Part shown: in pieces, positions 9,109 to 17,998 of the stretch
Layout of the letters: each line of letters starts with the position of its first letter
How positions within the stretch are numbered: position 1 is the first letter of the stretch
Source of the DNA: Streptomyces halstedii
Lineage (GTDB): Bacteria > Actinomycetota > Actinomycetes > Streptomycetales > Streptomycetaceae
NCBI GenBank assembly: GCA_000720535.1
Contig: JOAZ01000033.1
Coordinates: 40,055-104,054 of the forward strand
Length of the DNA: 64,000 nt
Direction of reading: 5' to 3'
Position numbers and translations under genes: made by a program
The notes under the pieces: model-generated
Seen by the model: the letters and a program-made list of their open reading frames with translations, nothing else
Database searches by the model: none
Told to the model about the DNA's origin: nothing

Positions 9109-9610
9109 GCCCGGGAGCTGCGCCGTGGAGATCGCCGACAAGGCCGTACCGGTGCACGAGTACAAGCAGTTCGCCGGATCGTTCCTCACCGGGGTGGCCG
9201 TCGTCACCGCGCGGGACCTGGACGGTGATCACGGATGCACGGTCAGTTCCCTGTCCAGCGTCAGCCTGGACCCGTCCCTGATGCTGGTGTGCCTGCACCG
9301 GATGTCGCAGACACTCCGGGTGATCGAGCGGACGGGTCGGTTCGCGGTGAGCCTGCTCGCCCAGGGAGAGCAGGCGACCCGGACCGCGCTGGCCTTCGCC
9401 CGGCCGGGGCGTGACGCGTTCGACCAGGTCACTCTGGAACGCAGCCCCGCCGGCCTCGCGCTCAGCCCTCTCGCGGTGGCGCAGGCCGAACTGACCGTCC
9501 AGGCACTGCACGACGGTGGCGACCACACGATCGTTCTGGGCACCCCAGTCTGGACCTCCGCCGACGACGGTGTCCCCCTGGCCTACTGGAGATCACGGTT
9601 CCTGTCATGA
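9086..9610 (+). CDS. Flavin reductase (FMN-binding split-barrel)
   Basis: 174 residues. Family features are YKQFAGSFLTGVAVVTA, CTVSSLSSVSLDPSLMLVCL and FAVSLLAQGEQ. These match the HpaC/flavin reductase-like domain that reduces FMN with NAD(P)H for a partner monooxygenase. GTG 9086 is chosen because GGAGGAGGG ends 8 bases upstream; GTG 9083 and ATG 9098 are alternatives. The start lies inside the end of the luciferase-like gene, which supports translational coupling and a shared complex or electron supply. Confidence 0.87.
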   Translation: MSPSMPAEPGSCAVEIADKAVPVHEYKQFAGSFLTGVAVVTARDLDGDHGCTVSSLSSVSLDPSLMLVCLHRMSQTLRVIERTGRFAVSLLAQGEQATRTALAFARPGRDAFDQVTLERSPAGLALSPLAVAQAELTVQALHDGGDHTIVLGTPVWTSADDGVPLAYWRSRFLS

Positions 9611-10017
9611 GCACTCATCCCACCACCGAACCCGGCTCCGCCCCGGACCGTGCCGGCCCCGGTGATCACGCGGGGCCCGCCGCCGGCACGGGCCGGAGCG
9701 ACCGGGGCAGCGACCAGGGCAGCGACTGGAGCGCCGATTGGAGCGCCCTCACCCGCGACATCGTGTTCGACCGGATCTGGTCCCGCCCAGGGCTGACCAC
9801 ACGGGAGCGCCGACTGGTCACGGTCGCCCTGCTGGCGGCCTCCGGCGAAGAGCCGGCCGCCCGGTTCCACCTCCGGGCGGGCCTGGACGAGGGCATCGAC
9901 GCGGACGACTTCTACGAACTCGTCGCACACACCGCCGTCTACGCGGGATGGGCCACGGGAGGGCGCGGGATCGGCTGGCTGCGCTCCGTCGTGGCGGGAA
10001 GCGAGGTGGACCGGTGA
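9607..10017 (+). CDS. Carboxymuconolactone decarboxylase-family protein
   Basis: 136 residues with a disordered, Asp/Ser/Gly-rich first 45 residues. The helical CMD/AhpD-like core follows (TTRERRLVTVALLAASGEEP, then FHLRAGLDEGIDADDFYELV). The redox CxxC pair of AhpD is absent, so a decarboxylase or lactone/ring-processing role fits better than peroxidase activity. ATG 9607 overlaps the preceding stop by four bases. Substrate unknown. Confidence 0.82.
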   Translation: MSTHPTTEPGSAPDRAGPGDHAGPAAGTGRSDRGSDQGSDWSADWSALTRDIVFDRIWSRPGLTTRERRLVTVALLAASGEEPAARFHLRAGLDEGIDADDFYELVAHTAVYAGWATGGRGIGWLRSVVAGSEVDR

Positions 10018-11507
10018 ACGAACCACTCGCCACCACCCAGGAGGTCCAGGCCGTCCAGGACGTCCGCGACCGGCTCGCGGACCTCTGCGCCGAACTCGTC
10101 GTCGCGGGCCGTTCGGTCCGCCCCGAGGAGTCGTTCACCGTGAGCGCCCCCGGGATGCCCACGCTGACCTGGTCCTGCGCCGACGCCGGGCCCGGTGACG
10201 CGGACCGCGCGCTGGACGCGGCCTGGAGCCGCTACCCCGGTTGGGCGGCGACGCCCGTCTCCGAACGGGCGGCGCTCGTCCGCCGCTGGGCCGCCCGGAT
10301 CGAGGACGACACGGACCGGTACGCGACCGTGATCGCCGTCGAGGCGGGGAAATCGCTGCCCGAGGCCCGGCGCGAGACGCTGTTCACGGTCGCCACGCTG
10401 AGGGCCCTGGCCGACACGGCGGAGGACATGCTCACCGGAGCCGGCCCGGGGGCACGCCGGGACCGCATGGTCACGGTGCGGCAGCGCCCCCTGGGCCCGG
10501 TCCTCGCGATCACCCCGTGGAACTTCCCGCTGTCGCTGGCCGCGCGCAAGACGGCGTCCGCACTGCTCACGGGCTGTCCGGTGATCCTCAAGCCGTCCGA
10601 GCGCACCCCCGCCTCCGCGCTGCTGATGGGGCGTGACCTCGTCGCCGGGGGAGCACCCGAGGGATCCGTGTCGGTGCTGCCGACCACCCGGTCGGCCGAC
10701 CTGACCGGCGCGCTGACCGATGACCCGCGGCTGCGAAAGGTCTCGTTCACCGGCTCGACGGAGGTCGGCCGGGCGGTCCTGCGCGCGACCGCCCGGAACA
10801 TCCTGCGGGTCTCGCTCGAACTCGGCGGCAACGCCCCGTTCGTCGTCTGCCCCGAGCACGACGCCGAGAAGGCCGCGTCCGGTGCGCTCGCCGCCAAGCT
10901 GGCGAACAACGGCCAGGCCTGCACCGCGGCCAACCGTCTGATCGTCCCCGAGGACGCCCGCCGGGTGCGGACGCTGCTGGCCGAGCGGTTCGAGGAACTG
11001 CGCATCGGCTGGAGCCTCGACCCGGCGGCGTCCCCGGTCGGACCCGTCATCAGCGCGGAGGCCGCCGCACGGGTCGAGGCCCTGGTCTCCGACGCCCTCG
11101 CCCGGGGGGCCCAGGTGGTCAGGGCCCGCGCCGAACCTCCGGAGTACGGCCATTACGTACTTCCGGCGCTCGTCCTCGGCGTGGAGCCGCACTGGCCCAT
11201 CGCCAGGCAGGAGGTCTTCGGGCCCGTCCTGCCGGTGCTCACCTACCGGGACCTGGACGAGGCCGTACGGATCGCCGACGGCACCGAGTACGGACTCGCC
11301 GCCTACGTCTACGGCACCGCGCCCGCCGAGGTGGCCCGCGTCGCGGACGGTCTGGACACCGGCCTCGTCGCGGTCAACCACCCCTCCGTGTCCCATCCCG
11401 CGGCCCCCTTCGGCGGGGTCAAGCACTCCGGCTACGGCCGGGAGAACGCGGCGGAGGGGCTGTCCGAGTACATGTCCGCCACCAGCACCATCGGGAATCT
11501 CGAATGA
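10014..11507 (+). CDS. NAD(P)-dependent aldehyde dehydrogenase
   Basis: 497 residues, normal for the family. It shows the cofactor/folding motif PWNFPLS, the general-base region LELGGNAPFVV, the catalytic Cys in NNGQACTAANR and the late motif EVFGPVLPVLTY. It is most like succinate-semialdehyde dehydrogenases (GabD group). It oxidises an aldehyde produced in the pathway, probably by the monooxygenase. GTG 10014 overlaps the preceding stop in a GTGA junction. Confidence 0.88.
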   Translation: MNEPLATTQEVQAVQDVRDRLADLCAELVVAGRSVRPEESFTVSAPGMPTLTWSCADAGPGDADRALDAAWSRYPGWAATPVSERAALVRRWAARIEDDTDRYATVIAVEAGKSLPEARRETLFTVATLRALADTAEDMLTGAGPGARRDRMVTVRQRPLGPVLAITPWNFPLSLAARKTASALLTGCPVILKPSERTPASALLMGRDLVAGGAPEGSVSVLPTTRSADLTGALTDDPRLRKVSFTGSTEVGRAVLRATARNILRVSLELGGNAPFVVCPEHDAEKAASGALAAKLANNGQACTAANRLIVPEDARRVRTLLAERFEELRIGWSLDPAASPVGPVISAEAAARVEALVSDALARGAQVVRARAEPPEYGHYVLPALVLGVEPHWPIARQEVFGPVLPVLTYRDLDEAVRIADGTEYGLAAYVYGTAPAEVARVADGLDTGLVAVNHPSVSHPAAPFGGVKHSGYGRENAAEGLSEYMSATSTIGNLE

Positions 11508-13153
11508 CACCAGGTATCACCGCCACCAGTCGCCCGGCCGACGAGTCCGTCCTCCGGTCGTCCCGGATCTTCACGATGGACGCCGACCGCCGGATCGTGG
11601 ACGGTCATGTGCACATCCGCGACGGCCGGATCGTCGCCGTCACAGAGGGCCCGTGGCAGGGGCCCTCGCACGTCCCCGTGACCGACCACGGCGACCGGCC
11701 GCTGCTGCCCGGCTTCGTGGACCCGCACGTCCACCTGGAGATGAGCGCCGCCGCCCTGTGGGGCACGGTCGACTGCCACACCCCGCCGTGCTCCTCCATC
11801 GACGATCTTCTCGGCCAGCTTCACGCCCACCGCGACCTGCGGGAACAGCGCGGGGGATGGCTGATCGGCCAGGGCGGCCTCTTCGCCGACCGGCGGTTCG
11901 CGGACGGTCGCCTGCCCACCCGGGACGATTTGGACAAGGTCTCCACCGAGTTCCCGATCGCCATCCGCTTCGGCGCACATGTCACCGTACTCAACTCGGC
12001 CGCCCTGGACGTCGCGCGGGAGTCGGGCCTGCCGGAGACGGGGGACGCGCACATCGGTACCGACGGCACCGGGCGCTGGACCGGCATCCTGCACGAGCTG
12101 TACTACGCGCTGCCCATACCCGTGATGACCCGGGACGACCTGCGGTCGGCTGTGGAGGCCACGGCGCGCCGCTATCTCACCCGCTACGGGGTCACGACGA
12201 TCGGCGAGATCACGAACACCCCGGAGGGCATCGAGCTGCTCGCCGAGGCAGCGGGCACACGGGTGCCCCAGCAGGTGCGGGCCTTCGTCTGGTCACCCGG
12301 AACAATGGACCTCGACACGGTCTGCGCACGCGCGGGAGCGGGACTGCTGCCCCGCACCTGGGCGTTCGACGTCGCCGGGGTCAAGATCTTCGTCGACGGG
12401 GGGTTCTCCGCTGCGGGGGCCGCCGTCCTGCGGCCGTACCGCTCCGACCCCGGATCACGGGGCAGGATGGCGTACGACCGCGCGGCACTCACCGGCCTCG
12501 TACGCCGGACGGACGAGGCCGGCCTCCAGGTCGCCGCGCACGTCAACGGCGAACGCGCCCAGGCCGAGCTATGCGCGGCCGCCGTCGCGGCCCGCTCCGG
12601 CCGCGCCCGTACGTCTCCCCGTATCCGGCTCGAACACGCCGGCAACGTCCTCACCGACCCCTCGACCGTGGACCGGTGGGCCGAGGCGGAGGCGGTCATC
12701 GTGCCGCAGGCCGGGTTCATCTGGACGATGGGCAGCTTCCTCACCGACTACCTGGGCGACTACGCGGCCGACGCCCGCTTCCCGTTCCGCTCCCTGCTCG
12801 ACCGGGGAGTGACGGTCGCGTCCAGCTCGGACGGCGCGGGCTCGGAACTCCTCCAGTTCAACCCCATGTTCGGGGTCCAGTGCGCGGTCGGCCGAGTCTC
12901 CTGCACGGGTGAGGTGGTGGCCCCGTCCGAAGGCGTCACCGTGACCGAGGCGCTGGCGATGCACACGATCTCCGCGGCCGAGGCTCTCGACGTGGCGGAC
13001 ACCCGCGGCTCCCTGGAGCCCGGCAAGCGTGCCGACCTCGTCGTCCTGCCGCAGGACCCGACCACCGCCGATGCCGCCGGCCTGGCGGACCTCCTGCCGG
13101 AACAGGTGCTGTTCGCCGGCGTGCCCGCGGACCTCGGGAAGGACCGGCCGTGA
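11504..13153 (+). CDS. Amidohydrolase, YtcJ type
   Basis: 549 residues of the Amidohydro_3 / YtcJ branch of metal-dependent hydrolases. The first metal-binding motif is FVDPHVHLEM. Later ligands are expected in AAHVNGERAQ, IRLEHAGN and ASSSDGAGSE (the usual His-x-Asp region appears as SSSDG). The C-terminal beta-sandwich strand is DLVVLPQDP. YtcJ-type enzymes hydrolyse amides, carbamates or ring C-N bonds, so the cluster probably opens or deamidates a nitrogenous substrate. It overlaps the aldehyde dehydrogenase by four bases and the next gene by four. Confidence 0.85.
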   Translation: MTPGITATSRPADESVLRSSRIFTMDADRRIVDGHVHIRDGRIVAVTEGPWQGPSHVPVTDHGDRPLLPGFVDPHVHLEMSAAALWGTVDCHTPPCSSIDDLLGQLHAHRDLREQRGGWLIGQGGLFADRRFADGRLPTRDDLDKVSTEFPIAIRFGAHVTVLNSAALDVARESGLPETGDAHIGTDGTGRWTGILHELYYALPIPVMTRDDLRSAVEATARRYLTRYGVTTIGEITNTPEGIELLAEAAGTRVPQQVRAFVWSPGTMDLDTVCARAGAGLLPRTWAFDVAGVKIFVDGGFSAAGAAVLRPYRSDPGSRGRMAYDRAALTGLVRRTDEAGLQVAAHVNGERAQAELCAAAVAARSGRARTSPRIRLEHAGNVLTDPSTVDRWAEAEAVIVPQAGFIWTMGSFLTDYLGDYAADARFPFRSLLDRGVTVASSSDGAGSELLQFNPMFGVQCAVGRVSCTGEVVAPSEGVTVTEALAMHTISAAEALDVADTRGSLEPGKRADLVVLPQDPTTADAAGLADLLPEQVLFAGVPADLGKDRP

Positions 13154-13476
13154 TCACCGAGTTCCGCCGTTACCGGGCCACGGCAGGCGATCTCCCCGAT
13201 CTCACGCACCGCTTCGCGCACGTCGTGACCCCGCTGTTCACCGCGCACGGGTTCCGGGTCGAAGGCGCGTGGACGCCCACCGGACCGGGCCCGGCGCACG
13301 AGCTGCTGTACGCGGTCGGCTGGAGCGACGAGGAGGCCATGGCCGACGGATGGCGGCGCTTCAAGGAGGACCCGGCCTGGGAGCGGGCACGGGAGACACC
13401 CCGGTACTCCGGATTGCGCCCGGACATCACCTCGACCACCTGGACGCCCGCCGAATTCCTCGGGACCCGGCCATGA
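13150..13476 (+). CDS. NIPSNAP-family protein
   Basis: 108 residues with the dimeric alpha-beta barrel pattern of NIPSNAP proteins (ITEFRRYRATAGDLPDL, then LYAVGWSDEEAMADGWRRF). Bacterial members often sit in catabolic operons and have unclear catalytic roles; some act on ring or lactone intermediates. It ends the first run of overlapping genes. The following 258 bases before the solute receptor hold GC-rich inverted repeats (CCGGCCGG around 13497-13525) and presumably a second promoter. Confidence 0.82.
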   Translation: MITEFRRYRATAGDLPDLTHRFAHVVTPLFTAHGFRVEGAWTPTGPGPAHELLYAVGWSDEEAMADGWRRFKEDPAWERARETPRYSGLRPDITSTTWTPAEFLGTRP

Positions 13477-13734
13477 CCTGACCGTTCCGGGATCCCCGGC
13501 CGGTTCGCGGCCTTCCCGGCCGGAGCCACCTCCCGGCCGCGTGATTCCCGTACCGGAAAGGGAGACGCGGAGAGACGGTGCGGGGGAGCGGAAACCGGAA
13601 AACGCCGTCCGCTCCTGTCCTTCATGTGAATCCGGGCCGGGAACTTCCACCGAAACGACGAGGGCCGTCCCGGCCGCACCCGACTTACAGTGTGCCAACC
13701 CCCCAACCTCATACCTCGACAAAGGAGACGGAAA

Positions 13735-14631
13735 ATGAACCTGCGAGCATCGGCGAAACGTTTCTTCCCGCGTAACCCGCGGATGATCGGCTCCGCCCTC
13801 GCGGCCCTGGCCGTCCTTACCACGACGGCCACGGCCTGCGGCGGTTCGGACACAGGCGGGCACGAGAGCGACGGCGTCCCTTTCAAGACCGCGGAGAAGG
13901 GGCATCTGACCGTCACCTATTCCGAGAGCTACCTCCCGAAGATCGCCACGGGAGAGGAGGGCCAACTCATAGGGTACGAGGGATTCCTGCTGACGAAGGT
14001 CGCCGAGAAGTACGGTCTGAAACTGAAGCTGAAGCCCACCGAGTTCGCCTCCCAGGTTCTCTTCGTGTCCCAGGGGAAGGCCGATGTCGGCACCGGGACC
14101 TACTACACGGACAAGCGGGCCAAGCAGGTTTTTTACAGCCGGCCCAACGTCAATGACCGGCTGGGCGCGCTGATGCTCAAGAACGCGTCGTGGTCGGGCG
14201 TCGACTCCCTGAAGGGAAAGCCGATCGCCTCGGTGACGGGCTACTCGTACAACGACTACCTCATCAAGGCGTACGGCGAATCGAACGTGAAGCTGTTCCC
14301 CTCCTACGCCGAAGCCGCCAAGGCCACGCTGAACAAGCAGGTGAGCGCCTTCATGGGCTCCACCGGGACCGCCCCCGGCATCATCAAGCAGAACCCCCAG
14401 CTCACCCTGCACGCTCTCGCCGACGGTGATCTGGACCTGCCGGCGAACATCCTCGTCTCGCCCACCTACGACTACGTCCGCTGCGACAACGCGGGTCTCG
14501 CGGACGCCGTCGACGAGGTCCTGGACGAGCTGATCGAGTCGGGTGAGTGGCAGAAGCAGCTCGACTCCTGGGGTGTCGGAGGCGAGGAGTACCTGCCGTC
14601 CAGGAACCGTCCCGACCAGCTGTGTGCATGA
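13735..14631 (+). CDS. Polar amino acid ABC transporter, solute-binding lipoprotein
   Basis: 298 residues with an N-terminal lipoprotein signal (basic start, hydrophobic ALAALAVLTTTATAC) and SBP_bac_3 features (DVGTGTYYTDKRAKQ, IASVTGYSYNDYLIKAYG). It captures a polar amino-acid-like ligand outside the membrane for the permeases at 14680 and 15399. The ribosome site AAAGGAG precedes ATG 13735; upstream frames lack a site. Confidence 0.88.
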   Translation: MNLRASAKRFFPRNPRMIGSALAALAVLTTTATACGGSDTGGHESDGVPFKTAEKGHLTVTYSESYLPKIATGEEGQLIGYEGFLLTKVAEKYGLKLKLKPTEFASQVLFVSQGKADVGTGTYYTDKRAKQVFYSRPNVNDRLGALMLKNASWSGVDSLKGKPIASVTGYSYNDYLIKAYGESNVKLFPSYAEAAKATLNKQVSAFMGSTGTAPGIIKQNPQLTLHALADGDLDLPANILVSPTYDYVRCDNAGLADAVDEVLDELIESGEWQKQLDSWGVGGEEYLPSRNRPDQLCA

Positions 14632-14679
14632 CCATCGGCACCGGTTCCCACACCGGGACATGAGGGAAAGGAGGCGGCA

Positions 14680-15420
14680 GTGGAGACAAGCTGGATCAGC
14701 TTCCTGATCCGTGGGTTCGAGACGACCGTCATGCTCGTGGTCATCAGCTCGGTGATCACCGTCGTCGCCGCGGCGGTCGTCGCCCTGGGCCGGATCAGCA
14801 CCAGACGCTCGGTACGGCTGCTGACCAGGGTCTATGTCGAGGTGTTCCGCAGCATCCCGCTGCCGGTGCTCCTTGCCGGACTGTACTTCGGTTTCGGGCC
14901 GCAGTTCGAGAACATCGGCGTCACCGCCTTCGGGCTCGCGGTACTCGGACTCGTCCTGAACGAGACCGCCTACCTCGCCGAGGTCTACCGGGGCCTGATC
15001 TCATCGGTCAGGATCGGCCAGTGGCGCGCGGCGGCCAGCCTAGGTCTCACCCGGTGGCAGACCCTGCGTCACGTGCTCATCCCGCAGGTGACGACCGCCG
15101 CGGGCCCCCAGACGGCCAACGGGATCATCTACCTCGTCAAGGGCAGCGCCCTGGCCTCCCTGATCACCGTGCCGGAACTGACCATGTACGGGACCCGGCT
15201 GGTCGTCGACACCTTCCGACCGCTGGAGGTGTACCTGCTCATCGCAGTGTTCTACCTGCTCCTCACCGTCCCGGTGGCGTACGTGACCCGTGCGATGACC
15301 GGACGCCGGGGGCGCGTCCGCCCGAAGCGGGGGCCGCACACCCGCCCGGACGCCCCCCGGGACAGCGCAGGATCGTCACCGCAGCACACGGAGAAGGCAT
15401 GGACATCTACCTCGACCTGA
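14680..15420 (+). CDS. Polar amino acid ABC transporter, permease 1
   Basis: 246 residues, GTG start 8 bases after AAAGGAGG. It is a HisM/GlnP-type membrane protein with about five helices, beginning WISFLIRGFETTVMLVV. The EAA-type coupling loop is AAASLGLTRWQTLRHVLIPQ. A basic, Arg/Pro/Gly-rich tail of 40 residues extends past the usual end. It forms a heterodimer with the following permease, whose start overlaps it by 22 bases. Confidence 0.88.
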   Translation: METSWISFLIRGFETTVMLVVISSVITVVAAAVVALGRISTRRSVRLLTRVYVEVFRSIPLPVLLAGLYFGFGPQFENIGVTAFGLAVLGLVLNETAYLAEVYRGLISSVRIGQWRAAASLGLTRWQTLRHVLIPQVTTAAGPQTANGIIYLVKGSALASLITVPELTMYGTRLVVDTFRPLEVYLLIAVFYLLLTVPVAYVTRAMTGRRGRVRPKRGPHTRPDAPRDSAGSSPQHTEKAWTSTST

Positions 15421-16061
15421 TCTCGAAGGCACTGCCGGTCACCCTCTCGGTGAGCGCCTGCGCCTGGCTGGTGGCCGCCGTACTCGGTCTGGGCCTCGGC
15501 CTCCTCGGCGGCTCACGACACCGTGCCGTACGTGAGGGCCAGTTCTTCGTGAGCACGGTGCTGCGCGGCATGCCCGAGGTCCTGGCCATCTACCTGCTGT
15601 TCTTCGGCCTCACCGACTACGGCATGGACTTCTCCCCGTTCAGCGCCACGGTCGTCGCCCTCGGCCTGACCCAGGCCGGATTCTGGTCCGAGGCGGTACG
15701 CGGCACGCTCGATCTCGTACCGCTCCGCCAGCGCGAAGCGGGCCAGTCGCTCGGGTTGTCCGCCCTCCAGGTCCACCGCCATGTGGTGCTGCCGCAGATC
15801 GTCCAGCCGCTGCTCGCACCCGCGTTGAACATGTTCGTCGCCCTGATGAAGCTCACCGCCATCGCCGCGGCGGTCGGACTGCCCGAACTCCTCCACTCGG
15901 GCCGCGCGGAGATGGACCGCACCTATCAGGTCATCCCCGTCGTCATCGCCCTCGCCGTGATCTACGTCGTGGTGACCCTGCCGCTGACCCACCTGGTGGG
16001 TGCCGTCGAGCGGCGCAGCCGCAGCCGGTCGACACAGGAGTCGATGCCGGTCTTCTCCTGA
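15399..16061 (+). CDS. Polar amino acid ABC transporter, permease 2
   Basis: 220 residues, of the same family as permease 1. The N-terminal helix starts with the typical LPVTLSVSACAWLVAAVLGL, and the EAA loop is AGQSLGLSALQVHRHVVLPQ. It overlaps the upstream permease, consistent with a 1:1 heterodimer engaging the ATPase encoded at 5144. It is the last intact gene of this cluster. Confidence 0.87.
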   Translation: MDIYLDLISKALPVTLSVSACAWLVAAVLGLGLGLLGGSRHRAVREGQFFVSTVLRGMPEVLAIYLLFFGLTDYGMDFSPFSATVVALGLTQAGFWSEAVRGTLDLVPLRQREAGQSLGLSALQVHRHVVLPQIVQPLLAPALNMFVALMKLTAIAAAVGLPELLHSGRAEMDRTYQVIPVVIALAVIYVVVTLPLTHLVGAVERRSRSRSTQESMPVFS

Positions 16062-16275
16062 GCGGGGGCGTCGTCAGGGCGCCGGGCCGCCGCGACGGCC
16101 GGCGCTCGGTGGCAGTGGCCCGGCTGCAGGCTTCGGGCTCCACGCGGGCGCGCGCCGAGGCCGACTCCTCGTACACCGGCGCCGTTCACCACACGGTGCC
16201 GTTCACTCCGGGGCATCCCGCATGGCCTGCACGACGTCGGGAGTGCCGTTCCAGTGCACTCCCGAAGGCGCGACC

Positions 16276-16657
16276 ATGCGTTTCACTTCCGAGCGGCGCC
16301 TCGACGACGGCGTCCTCGAACGCGAATTCATCCTCGATGGGATTCCCGGCATCCTGTGGACGCCCGCGTCCGCGTCCGCGCCGGACCCGCTGGTCCTGCT
16401 CGGCCACCCTCCGCTCGGGTTGCGCGCGATGTACCCCCGGCTGGTGGCGCGGGCCCGGGACTCCTCGTCCTTCCCCTGGTCGACCAAGCAGTCCCGGAAT
16501 GGCAGGCCGCCTTGGACGCCCTCCTCCCGCTGCCCTGTATCGGCGGCCCGGTCGGGTACTCGGGGGGACTGATCTCCATCGGCATCCGGCTGGCGGTGGT
16601 CGAGCCCCGCGTCTCGGCCGCCGTCCTGTTCGCCGGGGTCGAATGTACCGGCGTACC
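16276..16657 (+). pseudogene. Broken alpha/beta hydrolase (dienelactone-hydrolase-like)
   Basis: The first part reads MRFTSERRLDDGVLEREF ... GIPGILWTP ... LVLLGHPPLGLRAMYPRLVARARD in one frame. After about 16470 sense continues in another frame as WQAALDALLPLPCIGGPVGY, then SGGLISIGIRLAVVEPR and AAVLFAG. Together they match one alpha/beta hydrolase of about 240 residues. A deletion has removed the segment between RARD and WQAAL, including the core after the oxyanion loop. The catalytic elbow GYSGG is now out of frame with the start, and the sequence after LFAG (about 16657) no longer resembles the family. Confidence 0.75.
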
Positions 16658-16753
16658 GGCTGACCGGTTACCGATGGTCCGGGCGTACGTGGCCCACTGC
16701 CGCCGGCGGAAGCTCTTCGGACCGCGACCGCCGATGGCCCGGACGGCGCTCGG

Positions 16754-17743
16754 TCAGCGGGGCGGTGCCACCAGTCGTCCCTGGTAGACGAGTGAGGCGG
16801 CCTGTTTGAGGGTGCGGAGCCGGACGCTGATCGTGTAGCCGGTGATGCCGGGAACCGTCGAGAGCCGGCGGCTGAGCCAGTCGTAGAAGTCGGCGGTGTC
16901 CGTGCACATGACGATCGCCATGAGGTTCTGGGCGCTGGTCGTGGCGGCGGCGAAGACGACCCGGGGGAGCGCGGCGACGGCCGTGCCCGTCTCGTGCAGC
17001 AGGGCGGGGGAGGTGCTCAGCCACAGTGCGGCGCTGAAGGGGTAGCCCAGCTCCTCCAGGGCCAGGTCCACGTCGTAGAAGAGGGTGCCCGAGCGTTCCA
17101 GGACCTCCAGGCGCCGGGCGACCCGCCCCGTGGTCCAGCCGGTGCGCCCGGCAAGGGTGGCCTGACTCGCCCGGCCGTCCTCGGCGAGCGCGGCGAGCAG
17201 GGCCGCGTCCTCCTCCTGCGGTTCGACCTGCGGGCCCCGCGGCGTGATAAGCGGGCCGTGCGCGCGCAGGGATTCCACCGCCTCCTCGGGGAGCGAGGGG
17301 CCGAGCCGCCCCCAGTCGGCGCCGGGCGGGGAGTAGGTGTGCAGGATCATGCGGGTGTCCGTCGCCAGGACGCCCGGGGTACGGGCGAGCTGGCGCAGCA
17401 CCTCCGGCATCCGTCCGTCATGGGGAGCCGCCATCGAGCAGACGATTTCCGAGCCGCCGAAGGAGATGGTGGCGAAGGAGACTTCGGGGAGCCGGGTCAG
17501 CGCCTCCGCGCAGGCGTCGGTCCGGTCGGGGCGCAGCGAGATCCGGACCACGCTCGCCACCAGACCCTGCACCGCGGGATTGACGAGCCCCACCACCCGT
17601 ACCGTGCCGGCGCGGCGCATCGTCCGGTAGCGACGGGCGACGGTCTGCTCCGAGGCGCCCACCACCTCCCCGACCAGCCGGAACGGCGCCCGGGGTGCGA
17701 CATGGAGGGCGTGGAGGATATGGCTGTCCAGGGTGTCGAGCAT
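16754..17743 (-). CDS. Two-domain AsnC/Lrp-family regulator
   Basis: 329 residues with start ATG 17743 (MLDTLDSHILHALHVAPRAP). It carries two AsnC-type helix-turn-helix units (about 5-60 and 180-230: LAALAEDGRASQATLAGRTG), each followed by a RAM-like effector domain. This duplicated layout is common in Streptomyces Lrp relatives. It is divergent from the MFS exporter, so it most likely controls that gene and itself in response to a small ligand. Longer upstream readings lack a ribosome site. Confidence 0.85.
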   Translation of the reverse strand: MLDTLDSHILHALHVAPRAPFRLVGEVVGASEQTVARRYRTMRRAGTVRVVGLVNPAVQGLVASVVRISLRPDRTDACAEALTRLPEVSFATISFGGSEIVCSMAAPHDGRMPEVLRQLARTPGVLATDTRMILHTYSPPGADWGRLGPSLPEEAVESLRAHGPLITPRGPQVEPQEEDAALLAALAEDGRASQATLAGRTGWTTGRVARRLEVLERSGTLFYDVDLALEELGYPFSAALWLSTSPALLHETGTAVAALPRVVFAAATTSAQNLMAIVMCTDTADFYDWLSRRLSTVPGITGYTISVRLRTLKQAASLVYQGRLVAPPR

Positions 17744-17781
17744 GGGGCAAGTATGGCGCTCAGGGTCTTCTGGCGGCGGTT

Positions 17782-17830
17782 TCCACCGGATACGCCAGCT
17801 CGGTTTGATGGAAAGACCGCTTTCGGTGGA
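17782..17830. promoter_or_regulatory. Inverted repeat in the AsnC/MFS divergent promoter
   Basis: TCCACCG (17782-17788) and CGGTGGA (17824-17830) are perfect 7-bp arms about four helical turns apart. They flank a second partly symmetric element around GGTTTGATGGAAAGACC. This spacing suits a multimeric Lrp/AsnC regulator. Inference only. Confidence 0.35.
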
Positions 17831-17998
17831 GACTCGGGGAGGCTCGACGGTCGTGACTGCGGTCCCCGGTCGACGGCGCCCGGAGCGGCCCGCCCGGTAC
17901 GCCGTCGAGGCCCCCGCGAAGGGACGCGCCCTCACGGCCGCCCCGCCACTCGTCTGCTGTTCCCCGCGCCGGGTACCCGGCGCCCCGAAGGAGTTGTG

